From Tatumella ptyseos (GTDB lineage: Bacteria; Pseudomonadota; Gammaproteobacteria; Enterobacterales; Enterobacteriaceae): DNA of 64,000 nucleotides. Of the stretch, positions 9,003 through 19,287 are shown in pieces. The number at the start of each line of letters is the position of its first letter. The stretch's first letter is position 1. The stretch lies in contig NZ_CP130649.1 of the NCBI RefSeq assembly GCF_030552895.1, positions 930,001 to 994,000 on the forward strand. Reading direction: 5' to 3'. A model generated the notes under the pieces. It saw nothing but the letters and a program-made list of their open reading frames with translations. It had not been told where the DNA came from and searched no databases. A program made the position numbers and the translations under genes.

Positions 9003-10181
9003 TTATTCAGACTGCGTCGAGGCAGCATCATCTTTCTGGTCGGCACTTACTTCTTTCGGTGACACTTTGGCACCTTGAGCAGCACGTTGAACGCCTACAG
9101 AAATCACTCGGTCACCTGCTTTAAGGCCTGAGGTCACCAGCCATTTGTCACCAATCGCCTCTTGAGCCGTTACTTGGCGAACATCGACTTTATCCTCGGC
9201 ATTAACAACCATTGCGGTTGCATCACCTGTTGGTGTGCGAGCAATCGCTTGTTGCGGCACCAGAAGGGCATTTTGATTCACGCCTTCTTCTACGCGCGCG
9301 CGGACGAACATTCCTGGAAGCAAGCTATGATCAGGGTTCGGTACGATAGCTCGTAACGTGATAGAGCCCGTAGTTTGATCAACGGTTACATCAGAAAACT
9401 CCAACGTACCCTTTTGTTTGAGGGTCGTACCATCGTTCAAGATGATAGTGACTGGCGCTTTTCCTTTACCCTGAGTCAATTCACCGGACGATAATTGGCT
9501 ACGCAAGCGCATAAAGTCATCACTGGATTGCGTTAAGTCGACATAGAGCGGGTCGAGCTGCTGAACTGTCGCTAAAGCAGTAGTCTGACCGTTTTGTACC
9601 AAAGCACCTTCAGTAACCGCTGTTTTCCCTATCCGACCGGAAATGGGTGACGAGACTTTGGTATAGGCGAGATTAATGCGTGCATTTTCTACCGCTGCCT
9701 GAGCGGAGCGGACGGCTGCATTATTTTGTGCCAAGGTAGCCGCGGCCGTATCGTAGTCTTGTTGGCTGATATATTTAGTACCTAACAAGGGTTTATAACG
9801 GTTAAGGGTAACTTGTGCGATGCGTGCATTCGCTTGAGCTTTAGCCAGATCGCCGACTGCGCTGTTATAGGTTGCTTGATACGGTGCAGGATCGATTTGA
9901 TAGAGAGATTCACCGGCTTTGATATCGGTTCCCTCTACAAAATTACGCTTTAAGATAATGCCAGAAACCTGAGGACGGACTTCGGCTACACGGTAGGCAG
10001 AGGTTCTTCCTGGTAATTCAGTCGTCATATTGACTGGGGCGGCTTTTAAGGTGACAACTCCGACTTCAGGCGCAGATTTTTGTGCAGATTGTTGTGATTT
10101 ATCATCACAACCACTTAACACAACTGCACCTGATAACATCAGGATTGCTGCCAGAGGTGTTAATCCTCTGTTCATTTTCAT
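9003..10181 (-). CDS. acrA: Periplasmic adaptor AcrA of the AcrAB-TolC pump
   Basis: This 392-residue membrane-fusion lipoprotein bridges AcrB and TolC. The signal peptide ends in the lipobox VLSGC with the lipidated cysteine at residue 25. Then follow the membrane-proximal and barrel-sandwich segments (VRPQVSGIILKRNFVEGTDIKAGE), the alpha-helical hairpin (about residues 95-170) and the beta-barrel domain. It is the first gene of acrAB, divergent from acrR, with the AcrR operator over its promoter. Length is as in E. coli (397). Confidence 0.97.
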   Translation of the reverse strand: MKMNRGLTPLAAILMLSGAVVLSGCDDKSQQSAQKSAPEVGVVTLKAAPVNMTTELPGRTSAYRVAEVRPQVSGIILKRNFVEGTDIKAGESLYQIDPAPYQATYNSAVGDLAKAQANARIAQVTLNRYKPLLGTKYISQQDYDTAAATLAQNNAAVRSAQAAVENARINLAYTKVSSPISGRIGKTAVTEGALVQNGQTTALATVQQLDPLYVDLTQSSDDFMRLRSQLSSGELTQGKGKAPVTIILNDGTTLKQKGTLEFSDVTVDQTTGSITLRAIVPNPDHSLLPGMFVRARVEEGVNQNALLVPQQAIARTPTGDATAMVVNAEDKVDVRQVTAQEAIGDKWLVTSGLKAGDRVISVGVQRAAQGAKVSPKEVSADQKDDAASTQSE

Positions 10182-10260
10182 AGTAAAACCTCTACTCGTC
10201 CGGTATTAGGTACCCGACAATAAATGGTGTCGAGAAATGTGTGTAAAGATAAAGCGTGTT

Positions 10261-10289
10261 ATAGTACATATATACACGAATGTATGTAA
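10261..10289 (-). promoter_or_regulatory. acrAB promoter
   Basis: On the minus strand TTACAT (complement of 10284-10289), a 17-base spacer and TACTAT (complement of 10261-10266) form a sigma-70 promoter driving acrAB. The AcrR operator covers the -35 and the spacer, so AcrR binding would exclude RNA polymerase. Confidence 0.7.
10265..10288. promoter_or_regulatory. AcrR operator
   Basis: A 24-base imperfect inverted repeat, TACATA(T)...(A)TGTATGTA, at the place and with nearly the sequence of the E. coli AcrR operator in the acrA-acrR intergenic region. The right half GAATGTATGTA is identical to the E. coli site as I know it. Confidence 0.88.
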
Positions 10290-10347
10290 GCATTAGTGCA
10301 ACAATTATTCTAACAATAACGCAGAATTTAAAGCTAAATTATTCACT

Positions 10348-10989
10348 ATGGCACGAAAAACCAAAGCACAAGCGCAGGAAACCAAATCATTACTTATTGA
10401 AGCCGCTATCGATTGCTTTGCAAGTCGAGGCGTTTCTGCGACATCGTTGTCGGAGATTGCTGAACATGCAGGAATGACGCGGGGTGCTATTTACTGGCAT
10501 TTCAAAAATAAGACAGAACTTTTTAAAGAGATTTGGTTGAGCAGCGACCAAGAAATTGATCGTCAGCACCTCGAGTTCGCCTCCCTCTATCCTAACGATC
10601 CCCTCGGCCAATTAAAGCACTTTTTAATCTACTTTTTGCAATCTTTAGTTCTAGACGAGCGGCGGCGCAAAATTATGGAAATTATTTACCATAAATGTGA
10701 GTTCGTAGGGGAGATGCAATCTATGAACCAACTTGATCAAAAGTTAATTTTAGAAGATTACCCTAAGATTGCAGAAAAATTATTACTTTGTGTTAACGCT
10801 CAGCAATTGCCTTCCAGCTTGGATACTCAGCGTTCAGCGGTGGTGTGTAGGGCTTATATTACCGGTGTCATTGAAAATTGGCTATTCTCACCGGCCAGCT
10901 TTGATATGCAGACACTTGCCCCAACTTTAGTGCAGACCATGATCGATCTTTTACTTTACAGCCCCTCTTTACGGAATGCCCCGCACTAA
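10348..10989 (+). CDS. acrR: TetR-family repressor AcrR
   Basis: This 213-residue local repressor of acrAB is inactivated by binding pump substrates. The N-terminus MARKTKAQAQETKSLLIEAA leads into a TetR helix-turn-helix (TSLSEIAEHAGMTRGAIYWHFKNKTELF, about residues 33-60), and the C-terminal ligand-binding helices follow. It is divergent from acrA with the shared operator between. Its stop overlaps the convergent rsmS stop by 3 bases. Confidence 0.96.
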   Translation: MARKTKAQAQETKSLLIEAAIDCFASRGVSATSLSEIAEHAGMTRGAIYWHFKNKTELFKEIWLSSDQEIDRQHLEFASLYPNDPLGQLKHFLIYFLQSLVLDERRRKIMEIIYHKCEFVGEMQSMNQLDQKLILEDYPKIAEKLLLCVNAQQLPSSLDTQRSAVVCRAYITGVIENWLFSPASFDMQTLAPTLVQTMIDLLLYSPSLRNAPH

Positions 10990-11150
10990 CAATCGGTGGA
11001 TGAATTTTCCTGGTTTAACTTGCGCTGAAAGTCTTTCTCAACGATTTTCAGCGCATCCAATACGGCCTGTGTTGGGAGATTATGGTTCTCCAATAACATA
11101 ATAAGATCGATCGCGAGTTGCGTCTCTAGCGGGGCGGATTGTAATGACAT
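10986..11150 (-). CDS. rsmS: Small ribosome maturation factor RsmS (YbaM)
   Basis: A short gene of 54 codons on the minus strand, starting MSLQSAPLETQLAIDLIMLL and ending QENSSTDC. It aligns along its length with E. coli YbaM/RsmS (53 residues, [20 protein letters not shown]), which is reported to help late assembly of the large ribosomal subunit. It sits between priC and acrR as in E. coli (where mscK also intervenes). The start ATG is at 11150. The stop overlaps that of the convergent acrR. Confidence 0.9.
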   Translation of the reverse strand: MSLQSAPLETQLAIDLIMLLENHNLPTQAVLDALKIVEKDFQRKLNQENSSTDC

Positions 11151-11192
11151 AAGCAAATTGCCTGCAATATAAAGAGAGTTCGAAGTCCATCG

Positions 11193-11705
11193 TCACCGAT
11201 ATGTTCCGGTTTTCACCGTCACACTTTTCTTCCAAGAATAGTCTTTTTGCGCCGTTTGACAACGCTGAAGACGCTGTTGAGTGATCGCCAAGTTCGCAAG
11301 TAGTTGTTGTTGTTCTTGAAAACCGCTCGCTGTCGCCACTTGATACTCCAGATCGTTAACCATTTTTAATAGTCTGCGTTCGTAATCGGCAAGCTCTTCC
11401 TGACGAGTAGGGGGCCGCTTAGTGGGGGCAGGTAAAGTATTAACTACCTTCTGAATTGCCTGACACTGTTCTACCAGATGTTCAAGTTGCCACTGATACG
11501 AAGGCATACTTAATGAGTGATGCTCAAGCTTATTCAGTGTATTGACGCATTCTTGGAGATAATCGTTTAGCGTTGAATGATGATTTTTAAAGAGTTGTCG
11601 TTCGAAGTCGAGTGTTTTTAAGCGTGGATTACCCAGATCGCTAACCTGACAGCTAAGGTACGTTAAAAGTTTACGCAGCTGGTTAATGACGACTTTCTGG
11701 TTCAT
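11193..11705 (-). CDS. priC: Primosomal replication protein PriC
   Basis: About 170 residues resembling PriC, which reloads DnaB helicase at stalled forks with leading-strand gaps. The visible family features are LKTLDFERQLFKNHHSTLNDYL near residue 35 and the C-terminal helical part with YERRLLKMVNDLE...QQQLLANLAITQQRLQRC. The frame is open 36 codons further upstream (to 11813), but the ATG at 11705 gives the E. coli-like size and N-terminus (MNQKVVINQLRKLL). PriC is poorly conserved; gene order (apt on one side, rsmS on the other) supports the call. Confidence 0.88.
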   Translation of the reverse strand: MNQKVVINQLRKLLTYLSCQVSDLGNPRLKTLDFERQLFKNHHSTLNDYLQECVNTLNKLEHHSLSMPSYQWQLEHLVEQCQAIQKVVNTLPAPTKRPPTRQEELADYERRLLKMVNDLEYQVATASGFQEQQQLLANLAITQQRLQRCQTAQKDYSWKKSVTVKTGTYR

Positions 11706-11833
11706 AGAGTTGCATTTATCCTTTACTTTGCTTAAATTTGACGGTTTTGATGCGTTAGCGGCAATCTTTACTTCGCATTTATCCTGTTTAGTACAGGGCG
11801 CCTCACACTTCACTTGTCACCAGGCATATTATC

Positions 11834-12388
11834 ATGACCACTACAGACCACGCTCAACTCGCACTGATCAAAGACAGTATTTGCAGTGTACCCGACTATC
11901 CTAAGCCAGGCATACTCTTTCGCGATGTCACCAGCTTATTAGAAAATCCTCAAGCTTATGCGGCAACGATCTCGATGATCGCTGAACGTTATCGCGATAA
12001 AGGGATCACTAAAGTCATTGGCACTGAAGCGCGAGGATTTCTATTTGGCGCACCGGTCGCGTTAGAATTGGGCGTTGGTTTTGTTCCCGTACGCAAACCT
12101 GGCAAACTCCCCCGCGCCGTCTGGCAGGAAAGTTATATCCTTGAGTACGGGTCAGATGCTTTGGAAATCCATCAAGATGCCCTAAACGAAAACGATAAAG
12201 TCCTCGTTGTCGATGATTTACTGGCGACGGGGGGCACTATCGAAGCAACGGTCAAGCTCATTCGTCGTGCTGGCGCTTTGGTAGAGGACGCTGCATTTGT
12301 GATCAACCTTTTCGATCTTGAGGGTGAAAAAAGATTGAATCAGGTTGGCCTCAACTGCTTTAGTGTGGTTGATTTTCCCGGTCATTAA
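11834..12388 (+). CDS. apt: Adenine phosphoribosyltransferase
   Basis: This 184-residue purine-salvage enzyme makes AMP from adenine and PRPP. The PRPP-binding motif [13 protein letters not shown] is at about residues 122-134, and the family motifs [11 protein letters not shown] and [14 protein letters not shown] are present. Length is as in E. coli (183). Divergent from priC and upstream of dnaX, the conserved arrangement. Confidence 0.97.
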   Translation: MTTTDHAQLALIKDSICSVPDYPKPGILFRDVTSLLENPQAYAATISMIAERYRDKGITKVIGTEARGFLFGAPVALELGVGFVPVRKPGKLPRAVWQESYILEYGSDALEIHQDALNENDKVLVVDDLLATGGTIEATVKLIRRAGALVEDAAFVINLFDLEGEKRLNQVGLNCFSVVDFPGH

Positions 12389-12477
12389 TCCCCTGCGCGC
12401 GAACCTTAAAATAGATGGGCAACGCGCGATCAGACTGCTAAACTGAGTGCATTACGTAACGGTAAGCATCGTCATGT

Positions 12478-12504
12478 GACAACCGCGCGACGCGCGCGGT
12501 TGTC
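12478..12504 (+). terminator. Strong G+C-rich hairpin between apt and dnaX
   Basis: GACAACCGCGCG (12478-12489) and CGCGCGGTTGTC (12493-12504) form a perfect 12-bp stem with a 3-base loop. Only GATATTTAAC follows, so it is not a textbook intrinsic terminator. It could attenuate read-through from apt or lie in the dnaX leader, 33 bases before the dnaX ATG. Confidence 0.45.
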
Positions 12505-12537
12505 GATATTTAACTCCTATCAAGTGATACGATCTCC

Positions 12538-14442
12538 ATGAGTTATCAGGTTCTCGCACGAAAATGGCGACCACAAATTTTTTCTGATGTTGTGGGTCAG
12601 GAACATGTATTAACCGCGCTAGCTAATGGGCTAAACCTTGGCAGACTGCATCACGCTTACCTTTTTTCTGGTACTCGCGGTGTAGGGAAAACGAGTATCG
12701 CCCGGCTTTTTGCCAAAGGCTTAAACTGCGAAACGGGTATTACTGCAACGCCTTGTGGAAAATGCGATAACTGCATTGAAATTGAGCAGGGGCGTTTTAT
12801 CGATTTAATCGAGATCGATGCCGCGTCGCGTACGCGTGTCGAAGATACTCGTGAGCTTTTGGATAACGTGCAATATGCACCCGTCAGGGGACGCTTCAAG
12901 GTTTACCTGATTGACGAAGTGCATATGTTGTCGCGGCATAGCTTTAATGCTTTGCTTAAAACTCTCGAAGAACCCCCTGAGCATGTAAAATTTTTGCTCG
13001 CGACCACGGATCCGCAAAAGCTACCAGTTACTATTTTATCGCGTTGTCTCCAGTTTCATCTTAAAGCGTTAGATACCGAACAGATTCAGCAGCAACTTTC
13101 GCATATCCTCAATAGCGACCAGATCCACTTTGAGACTCGAGCACTGCAACATCTTGCTCGCGCGGCACAAGGGAGTTTGCGTGACGCTTTAAGCCTACTT
13201 GACCAAGCGATTGCTGCGGGAGATGGGCAGGTTACCGATCAAGACGTTATGCAAATGCTCGGCACCCTTGATGATGAACAACCGCTCGGATTAGTGGACG
13301 CAATCATTAAAGGCAATGGGGAGAGCGCCCTCTCGCTGGTGGCTGAGGCTGCAAGGCGAGCAACGGAATGGGATGCTTTGCTGGCAGAAATGCTCAGAAT
13401 TTTACATACCATTGCCATGCTTCAACTGTTACCCGATTCCTTGAACGATGCCTATCGGCAGCATGAAACGCAATTACGTGAACTCGCGCGGCGTGCACCT
13501 CCTGAAGATATTCAGCTCTATTACCAAGTTATCCTTACTGGACGTAAAGAGTTACCCTTGGCGCCAGAAGCGCGTATGGGAATAGAAATGACGCTGCTAC
13601 GGGCCTTAGCCTTTCACCCATTGAAGGTTGATGCACCTAAGGCCGCTCCCGCACCACAATCGCAAGCAGTCATCCCGGAAAGATCTGCTGTGGCAGTACC
13701 TGTGGAGGAGCCCACCCCATCACCAGCAGTAGGCAATGATGCAACGAGCCAATTATTGCAAGCCAGAACGGCATTAATGCGGCAAGGAGCTTCCCAAGCA
13801 AAAAAGAGTGAGCCGGTTGCGTCAAGTTCGCGACCGGCACAATCAGCGCTCGAGCGATTAGCGACGCTTACTGAACGTAAAGCGCCCGCAGCAGGTAAGT
13901 CGGTAAGCGAAAAAGCGGTTAAGAAAAAAGAGAGTTACCGTTGGACCTCGCAACGTACTGAGGAGCCTACTGTTCTCCCTGTTGCAACGCCTAAGGCGCT
14001 GCGTACGGCATTGGAGCACGAGAAAAATCCGGAACTGATGCAGCAATTGATCACTGAAACTTGCCAACGGGATCCTTGGGCCGCGCAAATTGCGAGGATG
14101 TCACTACCAAAATTGGTGCAGCAATTAGCCCTAAATAGCTGGAAACAGCAAGTTGAACAACAGATAGTGATCAAGCTACGCAGTCATCAGAAACATTTAA
14201 ATTCGAACTCGGCACAGCAGGTATTAACCAACGCCTTCCAGCAGTTATTGGGAGAAACGGTTGAACTCACGATAGAGTCCGATGATAATCCTGAGCACTT
14301 AACGCCATTAGAGTGGCGTCAGGTCATTTATGAAGAGCGCTTATTACAGGCTAAAGAGGCTGTGATAAATGATTCACATATCCAAACCTTGCGTAAAATG
14401 TTTGATGCAGAGGTGGATGAAGATAGTATACGTCCCGTTTAA
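12538..14442 (+). CDS. dnaX: DNA polymerase III subunits tau and gamma
   Basis: The full-length product (634 residues) is tau, the clamp-loader ATPase that also ties together polymerases and DnaB. It has Walker A GTRGVGKT at residues 45-52, four zinc-ligand cysteines (64, 73, 76, 79), Walker B LIDEVH, and a sensor region EEPPEHVKFLLATTD. The C-terminal third (domains IV and V) binds DnaB and the alpha subunit. A programmed -1 frameshift signal at codons 421-423 should produce the shorter gamma (424 residues). The ribosome site upstream of the ATG is weak. ybaB and recR follow in the usual order. Confidence 0.97.
   Translation: MSYQVLARKWRPQIFSDVVGQEHVLTALANGLNLGRLHHAYLFSGTRGVGKTSIARLFAKGLNCETGITATPCGKCDNCIEIEQGRFIDLIEIDAASRTRVEDTRELLDNVQYAPVRGRFKVYLIDEVHMLSRHSFNALLKTLEEPPEHVKFLLATTDPQKLPVTILSRCLQFHLKALDTEQIQQQLSHILNSDQIHFETRALQHLARAAQGSLRDALSLLDQAIAAGDGQVTDQDVMQMLGTLDDEQPLGLVDAIIKGNGESALSLVAEAARRATEWDALLAEMLRILHTIAMLQLLPDSLNDAYRQHETQLRELARRAPPEDIQLYYQVILTGRKELPLAPEARMGIEMTLLRALAFHPLKVDAPKAAPAPQSQAVIPERSAVAVPVEEPTPSPAVGNDATSQLLQARTALMRQGASQAKKSEPVASSSRPAQSALERLATLTERKAPAAGKSVSEKAVKKKESYRWTSQRTEEPTVLPVATPKALRTALEHEKNPELMQQLITETCQRDPWAAQIARMSLPKLVQQLALNSWKQQVEQQIVIKLRSHQKHLNSNSAQQVLTNAFQQLLGETVELTIESDDNPEHLTPLEWRQVIYEERLLQAKEAVINDSHIQTLRKMFDAEVDEDSIRPV
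13784..13838 (+). promoter_or_regulatory. Programmed -1 frameshift signal producing gamma
   Basis: All three elements of the E. coli signal are present. A Shine-Dalgarno-like AAGGAG lies at 13784-13789. The slippery A-AAA-AAG is at 13800-13806, in register with the dnaX frame (codon 421 is GCA). A 10-bp stem with one G-U pair (13812-13821 with 13829-13838) and a 7-base loop follows. After slipping, ribosomes read GAG and then TGA (13809-13811), giving a 424-residue gamma ending in Lys-Lys-Glu. Confidence 0.93.
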
Positions 14443-14495
14443 TACCGCTACAGGTCATCATAGGATGGCTGTGGCCTTAGCAGAGAGAGAGCGAT

Positions 14496-14825
14496 ATGTT
14501 TGGTAAAGGTGGTCTGGGCAACTTGATGAAACAAGCCCAGCAAATGCAAGACAAAATGTCACAAGTTCAGGAAGAGATCGCTGCGTTAGAAGTAACGGGT
14601 GAATCCGGGGCTGGTTTAGTCAAAGTCACCATCAATGGTGCGCACAACTGTCGTCGCGTTGAGATCGATCCTAGCTTATTAGAAGATGATAAAGATATGC
14701 TAGAAGACCTAGTGGCCGCGGCCTTCAACGATGCAGCACGTCGTATCGAGGAAACCCAAAAAGAGAAAATGGCTTCAGTCTCTAGTGGGATGCAATTACC
14801 TCCCGGCTTCAAGATGCCATTCTAA
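14496..14825 (+). CDS. ybaB: Nucleoid-associated protein YbaB/EbfC
   Basis: This 109-residue protein of the YbaB/EbfC family forms dimers that bind DNA. The sequence [62 protein letters not shown] is typical, with an N-terminal coiled-coil helix and a central beta sheet; the C-terminus ends PGFKMPF. It lies between dnaX and recR, with its stop overlapping the recR ATG (TAATG), so translation is coupled. Confidence 0.97.
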   Translation: MFGKGGLGNLMKQAQQMQDKMSQVQEEIAALEVTGESGAGLVKVTINGAHNCRRVEIDPSLLEDDKDMLEDLVAAAFNDAARRIEETQKEKMASVSSGMQLPPGFKMPF

Positions 14826-15430
14826 TGCAATCCAGCCCATTATTGGAAACATTGATGGAGTCCCTACGCTGCTTACCGGGCGTAGGGCCTAAATCTGCAC
14901 AGCGAATGGCGTTTCATCTCCTACAGCGTGATCGTAGTGGGGGCATGCGCCTCGCGCAAGCACTAACCAATGCTATGTCGGAAATTGGTCACTGCCAGCA
15001 GTGTAGAACCTTTACTGAAAAAGAGGTCTGTGCAATCTGTACTAATAGTCGTCGTCAAGAAAACGGGATTATTTGTATTGTGGAAAGTCCTGCCGATATT
15101 CAAGCGGTCGAACAAACAGGGCAATTTGCTGGGCGCTATTTCGTATTGATGGGGCACCTCTCACCTTTAGACGGGATTGGTCCTGACGATATAGGCTTAG
15201 ATATTCTTGAGAAACGGCTACAAACCGAGACGTTAACCGAAGTGATCCTCGCGACCAACCCCACCGTTGAAGGTGAGGCCACCGCAAACTTTATCGCCTC
15301 ACTTTGTCGGCAGTATGGCGTGGAGGCTACGCGCATCGCACATGGTGTGCCAGTAGGGGGAGAGCTCGAGTTAGTGGATGGTACGACGCTATCTCATTCA
15401 CTTGCTGGGCGTCAAAAGTTTAAATATTAA
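14825..15430 (+). CDS. recR: Recombination mediator RecR
   Basis: This 201-residue protein works with RecF and RecO to load RecA on SSB-coated gaps. An N-terminal helix-hairpin-helix ([20 protein letters not shown]) is followed by a four-cysteine zinc finger (residues 57, 60, 69, 72) and a Toprim domain (about 80-175, [17 protein letters not shown]). Length equals that of E. coli RecR. The ATG overlaps the ybaB stop by one base. Confidence 0.97.
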   Translation: MQSSPLLETLMESLRCLPGVGPKSAQRMAFHLLQRDRSGGMRLAQALTNAMSEIGHCQQCRTFTEKEVCAICTNSRRQENGIICIVESPADIQAVEQTGQFAGRYFVLMGHLSPLDGIGPDDIGLDILEKRLQTETLTEVILATNPTVEGEATANFIASLCRQYGVEATRIAHGVPVGGELELVDGTTLSHSLAGRQKFKY

Positions 15431-15436
15431 TCACTT

Positions 15437-15460
15437 GCTGATGTTATTACTGACATCAGC
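15437..15460. repeat. Inverted repeat after recR abutting the htpG heat-shock promoter
   Basis: GCTGATGT (15437-15444) and ACATCAGC (15453-15460) form an 8-bp stem with an 8-base loop. No T run follows, so it is a weak terminator candidate for recR. Its last base is the first base of the sigma-32 -35 element. Confidence 0.55.
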
Positions 15461-15487
15461 TTGAAAAGCCTAAAACTGTCCCCATTT
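15460..15487 (+). promoter_or_regulatory. Sigma-32 heat-shock promoter of htpG
   Basis: CTTGAAA (15460-15466), a 14-base spacer and CCCATTT (15481-15487) match the sigma-32 consensus (CTTGAAA, 13-15 bases, CCCATNT). The start would be near 15494, about 40 bases before the htpG ATG. Confidence 0.92.
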
Positions 15488-15535
15488 CCTTAACAACAAT
15501 AATTAACCCGTCATTTTGTTGAGGATGAATAAAAA

Positions 15536-17404
15536 ATGAAAGGACAAGAAACCCGTGGCTTCCAGTCAGAAGTAAAACAACTTCTGCACCTGATGATCCA
15601 TTCTCTCTACTCAAATAAAGAAATTTTCCTCCGTGAACTGATATCCAATGCATCCGATGCTGCAGATAAATTACGCTTCAAAGCACTTTCTGATGCCAAT
15701 CTTTACCAAGGTGATGGCGATTTACGTGTTCGTCTCTCCGTCGATAAAGAAGCCCGTACGCTAACCTTAAGTGACAACGGTATCGGTATGACCCGAGAAG
15801 AAGTCATTGAGAACTTAGGGACTATCGCAAAATCTGGAACAAAAGCGTTCCTCGAATCGATGGGCTCAGATCAAGTTAAAGATAGCCAATTAATTGGCCA
15901 GTTTGGTGTGGGCTTTTACTCTGCTTTCATCGTCGCCGACAAAGTTACCGTTCGTACGCGTGCGGCGGGTGTAGCAGAAGACCAAGCGGTTTACTGGGAG
16001 TCTGCAGGTGAAGGCGAATATACGCTAGCCGATATTGAAAAAGCGGACCGTGGTACTGAAATTACACTGCATCTGCGCGAAGGCGAAGACGAGTTTTTAG
16101 ATACTTGGCGTGTTAAAAATATCGTGGGTAAATATTCCGACCACATCGCGCTTCCTGTAGAAATCGAAGAAAAAGATGAGGAAGCCGATACCACAACGTG
16201 GGAAAAAATTAACAAGGCTCAAGCTCTTTGGACCCGCAATAAATCAGAAATCAGCGAAGATGAATATAAAGAATTTTATAAACATGTTTCGCATGATTTT
16301 GCTGATCCCCTGATCTGGAGTCATAATCGTGTTGAAGGGAAGCAAGAATACACTAGCTTGCTCTATATCCCCGCTCAAGCACCTTGGGATATGTGGAACC
16401 GCGATCATAAGCACGGCTTAAAACTCTATGTCCAACGTGTGTTTATCATGGACGACGCTGAGCAATTTATGCCGACTTACCTTCGTTTCGTCCGCGGACT
16501 CATTGACTCCAATGATCTGCCACTCAATGTCTCTCGTGAAATCTTACAAGATAGCCGTGTTACACAAAGCCTACGCACAGCATTGACTAAGCGTACGCTG
16601 CAAATGCTTGAGAAGCTGGCGAAAGACGACAGTGAAAAATACCTGACGTTTTGGAAAGCATTCGGTATGGCACTGAAAGAGGGCCCTGCTGAAGATTCCG
16701 CGAACTTACCGACTATCGCGAAATTACTTCGCTTTGCTTCAACCAAAAATGATAGCGCTGAGCAAACTGTTACGCTGGAAGATTACGTTGCGCGTATGGC
16801 CGAAGGCCAAGAGAAAATCTACTTTATCACTGCAGACAGTTACGCGGCGGCGAAGAATAGCCCGCACTTAGAGCTATTCCGTAAGAAAGGGATTGAGGTA
16901 TTACTCCTCTCTGACCGTATCGACGAATGGATGATGTCTTACCTCACGGAATTTGACGGTAAAATGTTCCAATCTGTGAGCAAAGCGGATGATTCTCTAG
17001 AGAAATTGGCGGATGAAGAAACTGACGCACAGAAAGAGAATGAAAAAGCGCTTGAGCCATTCGTTGAACGCGTGAAAACCTTACTGGGTGAGCGTGTCAA
17101 AGATGTGCGCTTAACGCATCGTCTTACGGATACCCCGGCTATCGTGGTCACTGGTGCAGATGAAATCAGCACGCAAATGGCGAAGCTTTTCGCTGCAGCG
17201 GGTCAAGAGGCCCCTGAGGTGAAGTACATCTTCGAGATTAATCCTGAGCACCGTTTAGTCAAACAGGCTGCTGAGACGCAAGATGATGCACACTTTGCTG
17301 ACTGGATTGAACTTCTGCTCGACCAAGCGCTGTTCGCTGAGCGTGGAACCTTGGAAGATCCAAACCAATTTATTCGTAGAATGAATCAGTTACTCCTCGC
17401 GTAG
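15536..17404 (+). CDS. htpG: Chaperone HtpG (bacterial Hsp90)
   Basis: This 622-residue ATP-dependent chaperone acts in the cytoplasm with DnaK. The N-terminal GHKL ATPase domain shows [30 protein letters not shown] and [11 protein letters not shown]. The middle domain contains [10 protein letters not shown], and a C-terminal dimerisation domain ends RMNQLLLA. Length is as in E. coli (624). The gene is preceded by a sigma-32 promoter and followed by adk, the conserved order. Confidence 0.98.
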   Translation: MKGQETRGFQSEVKQLLHLMIHSLYSNKEIFLRELISNASDAADKLRFKALSDANLYQGDGDLRVRLSVDKEARTLTLSDNGIGMTREEVIENLGTIAKSGTKAFLESMGSDQVKDSQLIGQFGVGFYSAFIVADKVTVRTRAAGVAEDQAVYWESAGEGEYTLADIEKADRGTEITLHLREGEDEFLDTWRVKNIVGKYSDHIALPVEIEEKDEEADTTTWEKINKAQALWTRNKSEISEDEYKEFYKHVSHDFADPLIWSHNRVEGKQEYTSLLYIPAQAPWDMWNRDHKHGLKLYVQRVFIMDDAEQFMPTYLRFVRGLIDSNDLPLNVSREILQDSRVTQSLRTALTKRTLQMLEKLAKDDSEKYLTFWKAFGMALKEGPAEDSANLPTIAKLLRFASTKNDSAEQTVTLEDYVARMAEGQEKIYFITADSYAAAKNSPHLELFRKKGIEVLLLSDRIDEWMMSYLTEFDGKMFQSVSKADDSLEKLADEETDAQKENEKALEPFVERVKTLLGERVKDVRLTHRLTDTPAIVVTGADEISTQMAKLFAAAGQEAPEVKYIFEINPEHRLVKQAAETQDDAHFADWIELLLDQALFAERGTLEDPNQFIRRMNQLLLA

Positions 17405-17413
17405 TCCTCCTTC

Positions 17414-18157
<744 letters not shown>

Positions 18158-18244
18158 TCTCCAGTGCCGGACTGTCATTAACTGTTCGGCATCTCACCAC
18201 TCTTTGCCTTAACTGATTCGCTTTTTTTAAACCAGGAAAAGTAT

Positions 18245-19204
18245 ATGACCGTAGATAAACCGGGCGTGTTATTAGTTAATCTAGGCACACCCGATGCCCC
18301 AACGACTGCCGCGGTAAAGCGTTATTTAAAACAGTTTTTGAGTGATAAACGGGTTGTCGATGTGCCTGATCTGTTTTGGCAACCTATTTTGAGAGGTGCA
18401 ATTTTACCGTTCCGTTCACCAAGAGTCGCCAAGCTCTATGCCTCGGTCTGGATGGAAGGGGGATCTCCACTGTTAGTCTTTAGCCAGCAACAGCGTGATG
18501 CCTTAGCGCAAAAAACCGATATGCCGGTCGCGCTGGGGATGAGTTATGGTAATCCTTCATTACAACACGCGGTAGATACGCTACTTGATCAGGGCGTAAC
18601 GCGACTGATTGTATTACCGCTCTATCCACAGTTTTCGTCGTCGACAGTTTCCGCAGTATGGGATGGTCTCTATAACACGTTTCGTAAACGTCGCACCATG
18701 CCAGCGATTAAGTTTATCCGGGACTATGCAACTCACCCTCTCTATATCGAGGCACTTAAAGATTCTGTACAGCGTAGCTTCGCCGAGCACGGTAAACCTG
18801 ATTTGTTACTACTATCATTTCACGGTATCCCTCAACGCTTTGCCGATCAAGGCGATGACTATCCCAAACGTTGTGAACAGACCTACCATGCTTTAGCAAC
18901 AGCTTTAGGTTTAACGCCTGAGCAGATTATGATGACTTATCAATCCCGCTTTGGTCGTGAGCCGTGGCTAACGCCCTACACTGATGAAACTATCAAGACT
19001 TTGCCAGACAAAGGGATCCGTCATATTCAAGTCATGTCTCCTGGATTTTCCGCGGACTGTTTAGAAACTCTTGAAGAGATTAATGAACAAAACCGTGAGT
19101 TTTTCCTACACGCAGGGGGTGAAAGTTTCCACTATATTCCTGCGCTGAATGCCGATCCTTTGCATATTGATATGATGTTGGCATTGGTAAATCAATTCAA
19201 ATGA
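18245..19204 (+). CDS. hemH: Ferrochelatase
   Basis: This 319-residue enzyme inserts ferrous iron into protoporphyrin IX in the last step of haem synthesis. The N-terminus [14 protein letters not shown] and the active-site histidine region [26 protein letters not shown] are typical, followed by [17 protein letters not shown]. Length is as in E. coli (320). A ribosome site (CCAGGAAAA) precedes the ATG. It lies between adk and gsk as in E. coli (where aes also lies nearby). Confidence 0.97.
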   Translation: MTVDKPGVLLVNLGTPDAPTTAAVKRYLKQFLSDKRVVDVPDLFWQPILRGAILPFRSPRVAKLYASVWMEGGSPLLVFSQQQRDALAQKTDMPVALGMSYGNPSLQHAVDTLLDQGVTRLIVLPLYPQFSSSTVSAVWDGLYNTFRKRRTMPAIKFIRDYATHPLYIEALKDSVQRSFAEHGKPDLLLLSFHGIPQRFADQGDDYPKRCEQTYHALATALGLTPEQIMMTYQSRFGREPWLTPYTDETIKTLPDKGIRHIQVMSPGFSADCLETLEEINEQNREFFLHAGGESFHYIPALNADPLHIDMMLALVNQFK

Positions 19205-19223
19205 TCTCAACCTAACGAGATCA
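19202..19223 (+). terminator. Hairpin at the hemH stop codon
   Basis: TGATCTC (19202-19208) and GAGATCA (19217-19223) pair with an 8-base loop; the first arm includes the hemH stop. No T run follows, so termination is only a possibility. Confidence 0.35.
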
Positions 19224-19287
19224 CTTAGTAAAGAACAGGGGAATTATGCTACTATTCAGCGCCTATTTCCCCTGATTACACTGTACT

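Noticed and set aside
11080..11262. 60-codon minus-strand frame overlapping rsmS and priC
   Set aside because: It is out of frame with both recognised genes, has no ribosome site and resembles nothing; rsmS explains the interval.
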